6,876 nucleotides of DNA from Candidatus Tenebribacter mawsonii (GCA_030765665.1 JAVCCD010000176.1:1-6876), one strand, 5' to 3'; positions 1 through 6,876 are shown, counted from the stretch's first letter. Numbers and translations: made by a program. Notes: generated from the letters alone by a model not told the origin.

Positions 1-507
1 CCTGATGCAAATTCAACACTTAGGTTTTCTTATGGTAAAGTGCTGGATTACTATCCTGCAGATGCTATTCATTTCGACTATATTACACATCTTAGTGGAG
101 TAATTGAAAAGGAAGACCCCGATAATGATGAATTTATTGTTCCTGAAAAGCTTATTGAATTGTACGAAACAAAAGATTACGGACAATACGGGCAGGATGA
201 AAAAATGATAGTTTGCTTCTTAACCAATAACGATATTACTGGTGGAAACTCAGGATCGCCTGTTATGAATGGAAAAGGTGAACTTACAGGAATTGCTTTT
301 GATGGTAATTGGGAAGCTATGAGCAGCGATATAGCATTTGCCCCAAATATGCAACGTACTATTGTGGTTGATATTCATTATGTACTCTTCATTATTGACA
401 AATTTGCCGGTGCTACAAATATTATTGATGAGCTTACAATTGTTAAAACACCTCCTCCGCCGCCTCCAGTACCGGTAATCGAAGAGGTTGAAGTAATTAT
501 GAATTAA
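1..507 (+). CDS. S46 family dipeptidyl peptidase, DPP7-like, C-terminal part (5' end outside window)
   Basis: This is the last 168 codons of a gene whose start lies left of the window; the reading frame is open from base 1, so the internal ATG at 40 is not the true start. S46 peptidases are periplasmic serine exopeptidases that remove dipeptides from peptide N-termini, feeding amino-acid catabolism in Bacteroidota. The diagnostic block TGGNSGSPVMNGKGEL carries the nucleophile serine (codon 250-252). The following FDGNWE and SDIAFAP blocks and the VDIHYVLFIIDKFAGA block are also typical of the family. Eighteen residues after the nucleophile, where DPP11 enzymes have an arginine that selects acidic P1 residues, this protein has glycine (codon 304-306), as in DPP7. 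This suggests a hydrophobic P1 preference. The catalytic His and Asp lie outside the window. After the usual family end (around DELTIVK) there is an extra tail of about 19 residues with six consecutive prolines. Family assignment is very firm; the subtype is inferred. Confidence 0.95.
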   Translation, partial: PDANSTLRFSYGKVLDYYPADAIHFDYITHLSGVIEKEDPDNDEFIVPEKLIELYETKDYGQYGQDEKMIVCFLTNNDITGGNSGSPVMNGKGELTGIAFDGNWEAMSSDIAFAPNMQRTIVVDIHYVLFIIDKFAGATNIIDELTIVKTPPPPPPVPVIEEVEVIMN

Positions 508-551
508 TTCTTGTTAATTTAGAGAAATATTTATTAAAATACTTTATTAAG

Positions 552-588
552 AGTCGATTTGAAATTGAATTTCAGATCGACTTTTTTT
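552..588 (+). terminator. Rho-independent terminator of the S46 peptidase gene
   Basis: The arms at 552-566 and 568-582 are complementary over their whole length, with a single G-U pair; the innermost pairs must open to form a loop, leaving about 12-13 bp. The run of T at 582-588 follows directly. It begins 44 bases after the TAA stop. There is no A-run on the left side, so it works for the + strand only. Confidence 0.9.
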
Positions 589-614
589 GCTTATAGTTAT
601 AGGGTTAAAATATG

Positions 615-638
615 GTTTCAAGCGCGAACACTTGAAAC
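615..638. repeat. Short inverted repeat between the two terminators
   Basis: GTTTCAAG at 615-622 is perfectly complementary to CTTGAAAC at 631-638, with an 8-base spacer. No T-run follows, so it is not a terminator. It lies in the stretch 589-685, which shows no gene and no recognisable promoter. A degenerate echo (CTTGAGACAAG, around 655-665) follows it. Function unknown; it may be chance in AT-rich DNA. Confidence 0.35.
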
Positions 639-685
639 AGTTATAATGTGAAAGCTTGAGACAAGTAGCTTGGAGATTATAAAGC

Positions 686-732
686 AAAAAAAAAAGACAA
701 GGCTAGTTAAGATTTAATAGGCCTTGTCTTTT
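686..732 (-). terminator. Rho-independent terminator of the nuclease gene / leftward operon
   Basis: The arms at 692-703 and 721-732 (AAAAGACAAGGC with GCCTTGTCTTTT) form a perfect 12-bp stem with a 17-base loop. Read on the minus strand the stem runs into a ten-T stretch (complement of 686-695), the expected U-tract. It starts about 25 bases after the nuclease stop codon. The four T at 729-732 could give weak termination on the + strand too, as a back-up for the peptidase terminator. Confidence 0.88.
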
Positions 733-756
733 AAAAATATTATAAGATATCAAATA

Positions 757-2928
757 TTATTTCACAATCACTTTGTAATTAAGGCTGCTATTATTTTCCA
801 TAATATTTAAGAAATAAATGCCACGTGAAATATTATTAATATCTATTTTTATAAGATTGGTTCCTGAATTTGCTGAGTACATATTCTGCATAATTGCCCT
901 TCCAGAAATATCTATAAGACTTATATTCAAATCAACATTATCTTTAGCAGAAAACGCTATATTTAATTGATTATCGGCAGGATTGGGATAAATTTCTATA
1001 TCATCAACCACTAATAATTCATCAATACCAACATACGAAAATTCCATTGTTTGTTCAACCATAATATTGCCTGACTCATCAACAACATCTTTAATTGTCA
1101 TAACAAAATTACCAAAACTCATTTGCGAAACAGTAAGGTGAACCTGTGCTTTATTAAACGCATGTTGCGAGGCTGATTCAATAATAATATCATTATCAAT
1201 ATAGTAATTTGTAATATCTTCAGCAGTAGTTTCTTCTACTCCCTCATTAAATTGAACCAAAATATTTGTACTTATTATTGGTTCAACGTTTACAACATAT
1301 GGGCTATCTGTATCAACTGAACCAACAACATCACTTTCATATCTGATTTCAATTTTCCATTCACCAAAGTCCCAGTTTAATGGTCCTGTAATATCATATG
1401 TAAATCCTTCTGTTGGCACATACTCAAATATTGAAGAGTTGTGTATCATTAAATCACCCGAACCATCGTTTACGGTCCACATAAAGAAATTTGCCTGATA
1501 GTTTTCATCGGTACAAACAGCATCTTTAACTTTGACAATAATACTTTCATGACCTTCTTCAGCTCCGCCGGTTGCAATCTCAACAGGTTCTGGAAGATTG
1601 TGGTTTGATGAAATAAAATAATAATCACTTATATTTGACATTTCTGTTTTTTCATAGTATTCACTAATCTCTCCGGTGATTATTACACTATCACCTATAG
1701 CCGGGTTTCTACCCGACTCATAAATAAACAATCCATTCCATAAGCCAGTTCCATCCTGAACAAAATAGGAAGTGCCAAAATTAGCAGTTACTATTCCTGA
1801 TATTGAAACAGTTTGTCCATCATAAGGTGAAACATCCTGCTGTCCTTGAACATTATATATTGAAACTAAATCACCAGTAAATACTTTTGGCACAAAGAAA
1901 TCATAAACAATTGAAGAATTTTCACCAGATATATCATTTGCAATAATTTGATAATAAATAGTTTGCCCTTCTTCTTGTCCAGGAATAAAACCTGTAAAAG
2001 TATCTCCAACTGATTCCATATTAACCTGATTTACTAAGGTGTCGTAACTAGTACCCCACAATATATATGCTGATGAAATAGCACCCTGAGTACTTGTGAT
2101 TGTTGCATCAATCTCAACAGGTTCATTTGAAACAGGTATTACAGGATTAATTTGAATATCTTCAAAAGAAATTGTACCAACTGTAGCTCCTCCCCAAATT
2201 AATTGTGCAAATTCAGGATTATCAATAAAGGGATTTCTGTTATGCTGGTAGGAAAAAATTACGTTGTTTCTGTTTCTCTCAAACTCATCAGGGGGATCAA
2301 GAAGATTCCATTCTAGTAAAGTTGATAGCTTTCCATGTTGAGGCAATGGGTAGGTATTATTCCAGTCAACAACTTCCAAGTCACTTTCACCATCATTACC
2401 CTCATACCTTGTTGACATATAAAATATTATACGTGCAATATCACCTTTTACTTCATCGCGTGCTTCCCAGGTTGAGTCCGTATAATAGCAACCCGTTGCC
2501 TCGGTATTTTGAATTCCACCATCATCAAAATCTTTATTGCTTCTAGCAACATTTACTGAAGCATCAGCAGGTTTTAAATTGTGCACATCACTATACATTG
2601 GTAGTACATCGACAAAATTACCATGCGATTTTGCCCATACATGCTCACGATTAATAAAATCACCTCCGGTTCCATAATCATTATTAAGATTTGATCGGCC
2701 TGTATAAACGAGTATAACATTGTCAGGATTATTGGGATCAGCATCTGAGAGGTTAAAAACAAATTTCGAGGAGTAATACGAATAAACAGTGTGTCCTTTA
2801 ATAATATCGTTTAAAGCTGTTTTTAGCTCATCGCCTGATTTACCATCAGTACCATTATAATAGCCTGTTTGTTGGCCTGTAATATTTAATACGGCAAGTA
2901 GTGTAATTAATAATAGTGTTAATTTCAT
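757..2928 (-). CDS. Secreted endonuclease I family nuclease with OB-fold region and T9SS sorting domain
   Basis: A 723-residue exported nuclease, predicted to cleave DNA and possibly RNA outside the cell. Residues 1 to about 19 are a signal peptide (hydrophobic LLLITLLAVL). Residues about 25-247 form an endonuclease I (EndA/NucM/Vvn, beta-beta-alpha-metal) domain. The block NREHVW gives Glu95 and His96 (metal ligand and general base by analogy with Vvn). DVHNLKPADASVNVARSN supplies the metal-binding asparagine, probably Asn126. EVKGDIARIIFYM and NRNPFIDNPE are also family signatures. Residues about 255-347 look Ig/fibronectin-like. Residues about 354-450 resemble the OB-fold found in YhcR-type and other extracellular nucleases (FVQDGTG, then IGDSVIITGEISEYYEKTEM). 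Residues about 545-633 look like another Ig-like domain. Residues about 640-723 are a T9SS type A sorting domain (IYPNPADNQL, ISGRAI, GIYFLNI, KVIVK). It is far longer than plain EndA because of the added domains. The start is chosen because it gives the signal peptide; only an A-rich stretch precedes it, with no Shine-Dalgarno. It is the last gene of the leftward cluster. No catalytic residue looks lost. Confidence 0.93.
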   Translation of the reverse strand: MKLTLLLITLLAVLNITGQQTGYYNGTDGKSGDELKTALNDIIKGHTVYSYYSSKFVFNLSDADPNNPDNVILVYTGRSNLNNDYGTGGDFINREHVWAKSHGNFVDVLPMYSDVHNLKPADASVNVARSNKDFDDGGIQNTEATGCYYTDSTWEARDEVKGDIARIIFYMSTRYEGNDGESDLEVVDWNNTYPLPQHGKLSTLLEWNLLDPPDEFERNRNNVIFSYQHNRNPFIDNPEFAQLIWGGATVGTISFEDIQINPVIPVSNEPVEIDATITSTQGAISSAYILWGTSYDTLVNQVNMESVGDTFTGFIPGQEEGQTIYYQIIANDISGENSSIVYDFFVPKVFTGDLVSIYNVQGQQDVSPYDGQTVSISGIVTANFGTSYFVQDGTGLWNGLFIYESGRNPAIGDSVIITGEISEYYEKTEMSNISDYYFISSNHNLPEPVEIATGGAEEGHESIIVKVKDAVCTDENYQANFFMWTVNDGSGDLMIHNSSIFEYVPTEGFTYDITGPLNWDFGEWKIEIRYESDVVGSVDTDSPYVVNVEPIISTNILVQFNEGVEETTAEDITNYYIDNDIIIESASQHAFNKAQVHLTVSQMSFGNFVMTIKDVVDESGNIMVEQTMEFSYVGIDELLVVDDIEIYPNPADNQLNIAFSAKDNVDLNISLIDISGRAIMQNMYSANSGTNLIKIDINNISRGIYFLNIMENNSSLNYKVIVK

Positions 2929-2951
2929 TTTTTTATAATTTTGAATTTTGA

Positions 2952-3008
2952 ATTTGCTGTGTATAACAATAATGATAAAAACAAATCACTTTTAGTTGCA
3001 CAGCAAAT
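2952..3008. repeat. Perfect 10-bp inverted repeat upstream of the nuclease gene
   Basis: ATTTGCTGTG at 2952-2961 is the exact reverse complement of CACAGCAAAT at 2999-3008, separated by 37 AT-rich bases. It lies in the 117-base gap between the receptor stop and the nuclease start, 24 bases before the nuclease ATG. No T-run follows on either strand, so it is not a terminator. It could be a paired regulator-binding site, an mRNA stem that protects or separates the nuclease part of an operon transcript, or chance. No convincing TAnnTTTG promoter was found in this gap. Confidence 0.6.
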
Positions 3009-3045
3009 ATTGAATAATGTCCTTTTCTAATAAATTTAACTTTTT

Positions 3046-5808
3046 TTAAGGCAACGTAATAGCAAGAGAAACATTAAATCGGCGACCAAGCCCCATAAAC
3101 ACACCTGCTGACATTGCATCACCTGTTAATACTTTTGAAGAATATGTATCATTATTCATGGCATCAGAAATATATAATTCATTAAGTGCATTTAACACAC
3201 TGCCTCTCAAGTCAAAACGGAATTCTTTAAAATACATAGTGTAGCCAGCATTAAAACCAACCATAAAATAAGAAGGTATCTCCCATGAATCTATTGGATT
3301 TCCGTTTTCATCAAATGAATTAGGGAACTCGTCAGGATTTAGGAATAATGGATTAAAATCAGCATAATAATTATCAAAATAAGTGGCCCTGGCACTAATA
3401 TACAATCTCTTAATTGGCTCGTAACGTATTCCCATGCCTAATTGTGTTTGAGCTGCATCACCAACATGCACTCCCTTGGCATTAAAATACTGTGTTTTAA
3501 CAAAACTATTATTATCGTCATAAAGTTTAACTGAATCAGCAGAATTCCATTTCCAGTCACCAATAGACATAAGTCCATCAACTTTAAGATTGTCTAAAAT
3601 TCTAACAATAAAATCAAGCTCAACACCCATATGCAAAGCATCCATTCCCTGAATATTAAAATATCCTGTTTGTCCATCTTCCAGAGGAACAGACACTTGC
3701 CTTCCTGGTTTATTCTCCCAAGCTGTATAGTATGCATTTGTATTAACAGTAAATAAACGGTTTTGAAATGAATAACCTAACTCAATAGCCTTTATATATT
3801 CATTTCTAATGTCTCTAAGTAGATTTACATTATACTTTTCATATACATTAGTAAATGCAGGGGCTTTTGACATATAGCCTAAGTTTAAAAATGCATTAGA
3901 TTTTTCTGAAAGATTATAATTCACTCCTCCTTTGAAAGTATAACCCGGAATCCATTTCCAATCAGACTGTTGCCAAGTTAATCCTGGCGTCTCATCGTTA
4001 TAAACCTGTCCGTTATACTCAATACTACTTCCATACCCAATTGTAAGAGTTGTATCACTCAATTTCAATTCGCGAGGTAAAAAATAATCAATCTTTTTAA
4101 AACCAGTTGTTGCTGCTGTTAGGTTTATAAATGCAGAGAAATTTCCTGTTTTGTATTCCAACTGAGTGAATATACCTCCCCAATAAATCTGAGCATCGTT
4201 ATGATAATTAATTTTGTCTCCCTCATGCAACATCATGTTAGGATCTCTGTTGGAATTACGTTTGTCAAATAAATATGTGCCACCAAGTAAATTATATACT
4301 TCTTCATAATGCACTCCTACATAACGCCTTAAATCAATCCCACCAGAAAACGTAAACTCATTAGTTATACTATAATTAAAAGTTGATAAAAAACCAATCC
4401 AATTATGGTTGTTATTATTACTACGCACGAATTGGTAAGATTGAGGTTTATCTGAAAAATTAGTATCAACAAAGTTTAAATTCTTGTCGTAATATGCTTG
4501 CATATCAACTTGACCCTCATCTGTTATATACTTAGGCATAACTGTTTTCTTCATAGCAGTACCTCCTCCCTTTCCCAATGAAAGATAAAGTATGTTAGAT
4601 AAATAAAATTTATCATTTGGACTCCAAAAGTGTCTTAATGTAAATAATGGTTTAAAATAATAGTTAATCTTATCATTTAGTACGTGATTTTCGCCATTGA
4701 GGTCTGTGTAACTACCCCAATCAGCATTATAACGCAACCCCTTATTAACCATTGAAGTGGGGTCTAGGGAGCTTGCAAAATATGCAGCTGCTGCAGTATC
4801 AACACCAAGTTTTGCTGCATAAACACTATCATATGTAGCAATTGGTTTTTTATACTTCCGCTGACCATGTTCTTGGGGAGCACCCATTGTAGTGAAGCTA
4901 ATAATATGTTTACCTATTTTTTTATCTACTTTCAAATAATAAAACCATCCTTCTGTAAACGTACGATCAACCCATCCTTTTCCTCTTTTATATGAACCGG
5001 CTGCTGTTACTCCCCAACCACCTTTAAGTTGACCACTCGTATATCCTATTGAAGATCTTAGATATCCATTATCACCCACATCTTGTTTAATTTTAATCTT
5101 TCTTTCCTGAGAAATTCCAGCAGTAATAATATTCATAGTACCACCAACTGAAGGCAAAGCAAGTTTTGAAGCACCCAATCCACGTTGAACTTGAATAGTT
5201 TGAGTAACAGCATCAAGACCGAACCAGTTTGACCAATATACCCAACCATTTTCCATATCGTTTACAGGAAGCCCATCAATCATCACAGCAACATTTCGCT
5301 GGCTAAAGCCTCTAATATTAATTCTGGCATCACCATCTCCCCCACCCTGTTGTGTGGCATAAACACCAGGTGTTGAGTTGAGAATCATAGGTATTTCTTG
5401 TGCAGCTAACTCTTCCTGAATTTGAACAGGAGTAATAGTGCTAAATGCAACAGGAGTTTCTCGTGATTGAGCTAAATCACCTACTACCTCAACTTCACCA
5501 AGTGTTACAGTTTTTAATGCAGCATCTACAATAACTGAATTGTTATTAATTATGATATTTATTGTTTGGGAAATATATCCAACATAAGATATTGTAAGAG
5601 TATAAGAACCATTTCCAAAATCGATCTTATATTTACCTTCAAAGTCAGAAATAACACCTTTCCCAGATGCATATACAACATTAACACCTATCAAAGTTTC
5701 ACCCGTAAATGAATCAGTAATAGTACCCTCAACCGATCCCTGTCCGTAGAAATTAAGGGAATACACACCTAATAAGACAATTAATATTATCCTTAAACGA
5801 AAATCCAT
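3046..5808 (-). CDS. TonB-dependent outer-membrane receptor with carboxypeptidase-like N-terminal domain
   Basis: A 920-residue, apparently complete receptor that would import a ligand across the outer membrane using TonB/ExbBD energy. Residues 1 to about 23 are a signal peptide (cleavage probably near FYGQ). Residues about 24-100 are a CarboxypepD_reg-like beta-sandwich (VEGTITDSFTGETLIGVNV, DFEGKYKI, LTISYVGY), common in Bacteroidota receptors. Residues about 114-228 are the plug: TPVAFSTITPVQI, ILNSTPGVYA, INIRGFSQRNVAVMIDG, VQRGLGASKLALPSVGGTMNII. Residues about 235-920 are the beta-barrel, rich in alternating aromatic strands, with the final strand FNVSLAITLP. Its start follows the stop of the LTD gene by 18 bases, so the two are very likely co-transcribed. 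No SusD-like lipoprotein gene is next to it, so it is not a classic SusCD glycan pair. Substrate is not identifiable from sequence: an iron complex, nucleic-acid product, peptide or other small ligand are all possible. The flanking secreted proteins favour an extracellular degradation product. Confidence 0.93.
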   Translation of the reverse strand: MDFRLRIILIVLLGVYSLNFYGQGSVEGTITDSFTGETLIGVNVVYASGKGVISDFEGKYKIDFGNGSYTLTISYVGYISQTINIIINNNSVIVDAALKTVTLGEVEVVGDLAQSRETPVAFSTITPVQIQEELAAQEIPMILNSTPGVYATQQGGGDGDARINIRGFSQRNVAVMIDGLPVNDMENGWVYWSNWFGLDAVTQTIQVQRGLGASKLALPSVGGTMNIITAGISQERKIKIKQDVGDNGYLRSSIGYTSGQLKGGWGVTAAGSYKRGKGWVDRTFTEGWFYYLKVDKKIGKHIISFTTMGAPQEHGQRKYKKPIATYDSVYAAKLGVDTAAAAYFASSLDPTSMVNKGLRYNADWGSYTDLNGENHVLNDKINYYFKPLFTLRHFWSPNDKFYLSNILYLSLGKGGGTAMKKTVMPKYITDEGQVDMQAYYDKNLNFVDTNFSDKPQSYQFVRSNNNNHNWIGFLSTFNYSITNEFTFSGGIDLRRYVGVHYEEVYNLLGGTYLFDKRNSNRDPNMMLHEGDKINYHNDAQIYWGGIFTQLEYKTGNFSAFINLTAATTGFKKIDYFLPRELKLSDTTLTIGYGSSIEYNGQVYNDETPGLTWQQSDWKWIPGYTFKGGVNYNLSEKSNAFLNLGYMSKAPAFTNVYEKYNVNLLRDIRNEYIKAIELGYSFQNRLFTVNTNAYYTAWENKPGRQVSVPLEDGQTGYFNIQGMDALHMGVELDFIVRILDNLKVDGLMSIGDWKWNSADSVKLYDDNNSFVKTQYFNAKGVHVGDAAQTQLGMGIRYEPIKRLYISARATYFDNYYADFNPLFLNPDEFPNSFDENGNPIDSWEIPSYFMVGFNAGYTMYFKEFRFDLRGSVLNALNELYISDAMNNDTYSSKVLTGDAMSAGVFMGLGRRFNVSLAITLP

Positions 5809-5826
5809 AATAGTATTATTTAAATA

Positions 5827-6759
5827 TTATCGAACAATCAACTTATCAACATAAAATGAGTTATCGACAAACCTGGCAGTTACCACATAGATACCACTTG
5901 TGAGAAACTCACCACTTAATTGAAAAGATTTACTTGTTGTTTCAAAATTTTGTGAATAAACAACCTGACCTAGTTCATTTACAACAGAAACAAATTCAAT
6001 TCTCTCAGAAGCAGAAATGGTTATAGTTTTACCAGTAGATGGATTTGGATATATTACAACTGAATGCTTAAAATTATTAGTACTAATTCCGAGTGTGCCA
6101 CATTCACAACTATGGTATCCTAAGCTATCAAAATAGTCTTTAGCAATAGAATCCCATTCAACATTAACCATGAAAATTGCAGGATTACCCTTAACACCCT
6201 CTTTAACAGAGTGTTTTCTTATAAGAGTGTGGTCTTTTGTCCAAGATGTCCAATAGTCATTTCCTGCTGTATATGTTGGAGCAATATCATTCCAACCGTT
6301 ACTACCTGGGTCAAACCCAGTTTTGCCAAAGATATCTACAATCTCTCCCGTTATTTTTTCAAGAGTCATTGCATCGTTACCATTAAAATACATAGGAGTT
6401 GGGTAATCACCAGTACCATGCAAATCACCCTTTTCGTACAATGCTGGGTCTATGGGTACCGACCAATAACTACCAACCCAAATTGAATCAGTTTGACCAT
6501 TTGTAACCACAACAACATCATGTGCCTGAATCATACCTGACAATGACATTGTATTTGTTGGATCCGGGTCACCATTTGAATAACGGTTAATTGTATAAAA
6601 CCCTAAGTCAACAGCTTCATTAGTAGAATTGTAAATTTCGAGGGTTTTATTATTTCCTGCACCTTCAACATATTCAGAGAAAAATAAATCTGCGCATTCC
6701 TGAGCAAACAAACCTGATCCAAGTAATAATGTAAATAAAAAGAGTAATGATTTTTTCAT
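5827..6759 (-). CDS. Secreted lamin-tail-domain (LTD) protein with T9SS sorting domain
   Basis: A 310-residue exported protein, first gene of the leftward cluster. Residues 1-20 are a clear signal peptide (MKKSLLFLFTLLLGSGLFAQ). Residues about 22-180 match the bacterial lamin-tail domain, an Ig-like fold: DLFFSEYVEGAGNNKTLEIYN, AVDLGFYTINRYSNG, VVVVTNG, NGNDAMTLEK, VDIFGKTG, HTLIRKHSV. The stretch EWDSIAKDYFDSLGYHSCEC (201-220) closes the domain; Cys22, Cys218 and Cys220 are its only cysteines, so a disulfide between the N-terminal and CEC cysteines is plausible once exported. Residues about 224-310 are a T9SS type A sorting domain (IYPNPSTGKTITI, ELGQVVYSQ, SGIYVVTARF, KLIVR), so the mature protein should be surface-attached or released. 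LTDs occur as accessory domains in extracellular nucleases and phosphatases and have no catalytic activity of their own known to me. No enzyme domain is visible. The start is fixed by the signal peptide; no Shine-Dalgarno is seen. Confidence 0.9.
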   Translation of the reverse strand: MKKSLLFLFTLLLGSGLFAQECADLFFSEYVEGAGNNKTLEIYNSTNEAVDLGFYTINRYSNGDPDPTNTMSLSGMIQAHDVVVVTNGQTDSIWVGSYWSVPIDPALYEKGDLHGTGDYPTPMYFNGNDAMTLEKITGEIVDIFGKTGFDPGSNGWNDIAPTYTAGNDYWTSWTKDHTLIRKHSVKEGVKGNPAIFMVNVEWDSIAKDYFDSLGYHSCECGTLGISTNNFKHSVVIYPNPSTGKTITISASERIEFVSVVNELGQVVYSQNFETTSKSFQLSGEFLTSGIYVVTARFVDNSFYVDKLIVR

Positions 6760-6795
6760 GATAATTTTTTTAAATTAGTAATATATTTTATGTAG

Positions 6796-6825
6796 CAAAA
6801 GTAATATTAATTCTTTAAAATTCAG
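6796..6825 (-). promoter_or_regulatory. Bacteroidota-type promoter of the LTD-receptor-nuclease cluster
   Basis: On the minus strand TACTTTTG (complement of 6796-6803) matches the Bacteroidota -7 consensus TAnnTTTG exactly. Nineteen bases upstream is CTG (complement of 6823-6825), one mismatch from the -33 TTG core. Transcription would begin near 6789-6790, leaving a leader of about 30 bases before the LTD start codon. Good spacing and placement; no experimental support. Confidence 0.65.
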
Positions 6826-6876
6826 GCAGAATTTCTAATCGTGCTTTATCATAATAAACTCCTTGAAATAATCTCC
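6815..6876 (-). CDS. Possible C-terminal end of another leftward gene (partial)
   Basis: On the minus strand, the frame entering from the right edge stays open for 19 codons and ends at a TAA (complement of 6815-6817), reading RLFQGVYYDKARLEILPEF. The composition is protein-like, but I do not recognise the family. A second frame is also open for 13 codons, to a TAG at 6835-6837, and could be the real one instead. If the longer frame is real, the gene's stop lies inside the promoter assigned to the LTD gene, 55 bases before its start codon. The stretch is too short to be certain that any gene is here. Confidence 0.3.
   Translation of the reverse strand, partial: RLFQGVYYDKARLEILPEF

Noticed and set aside
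2322..2546. Open frame of 74 codons on the + strand
   Set aside because: It is antisense to the endonuclease I domain; its His/Tyr-rich translation resembles no family and it has no start context of its own.
2574..2762. Open frame of 62 codons on the - strand
   Set aside because: It lies within the nuclease gene in another frame, inside the region encoding the catalytic domain, and is a shadow of that gene.
2929..3045. A separate promoter for the nuclease gene
   Set aside because: The nearest matches (AATATTTG, GTGATTTG on the minus strand) miss the TA of the -7 consensus and have no properly spaced TTG upstream.
6211..6486. Open frame of 91 codons on the + strand with several cysteines
   Set aside because: It is antisense to the LTD gene. 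The LTD frame has a signal peptide, domain and sorting tail, so this one is a by-product.
6694..6759. Possible lipoprotein signal in the LTD protein because Cys22 follows the hydrophobic segment
   Set aside because: The residues before Cys22 (AQE) do not fit a lipobox; cleavage after FAQ by signal peptidase I fits better, and the T9SS tail already explains surface location.
1..6876. CRISPR array, insertion sequence, tRNA or rRNA, phage genes
   Set aside because: No regularly spaced repeats, transposase motifs, cloverleaf-like segments or phage proteins were seen anywhere in the window.

Overview
The window looks like chromosomal DNA from an AT-rich member of the Bacteroidota that uses the type IX secretion system (T9SS). 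Several features point there. Two proteins end in T9SS type A sorting domains with a YPNP motif. There is a CarboxypepD_reg-like TonB-dependent receptor and an S46 dipeptidyl peptidase. The start codons lack Shine-Dalgarno sequences, and a Bacteroidota-type promoter (TAnnTTTG) precedes the main gene cluster. The exact order or genus cannot be named from this sequence.

Layout. Positions 1-507 (+) hold the 3' end of an S46 peptidase gene, closed by a strong Rho-independent terminator at 552-588. About 100 bases without a gene follow. A second terminator (686-732) serves the genes coming from the opposite direction. Positions 757-6759 (-) hold three co-oriented genes, read from right to left. 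The first is a secreted lamin-tail-domain protein with a T9SS tail (6759-5827). It is followed after 18 bases by a TonB-dependent outer-membrane receptor (5808-3046), and after 117 bases by a secreted multidomain endonuclease I-family nuclease with an OB-fold region and a T9SS tail (2928-757). A good promoter candidate lies just upstream of the first gene. At the right edge there may be the last codons of another leftward gene.

How the genes may work together. The three leftward genes look like one transcription unit for extracellular nucleic acid use. A T9SS-exported nuclease would cut DNA or RNA outside the cell, the LTD protein would act as a surface-attached partner, and the receptor would import a product or cofactor. 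LTD and OB-fold domains occur fused to the nuclease in ExeM-type extracellular nucleases; here they sit on separate proteins around a receptor. This functional link is inference: each family is recognisable, but the receptor's substrate is not readable from sequence. The S46 peptidase has glycine at the specificity position, which suggests DPP7-type cleavage (hydrophobic P1) rather than DPP11-type. It is convergent with the other genes and probably unrelated to them.
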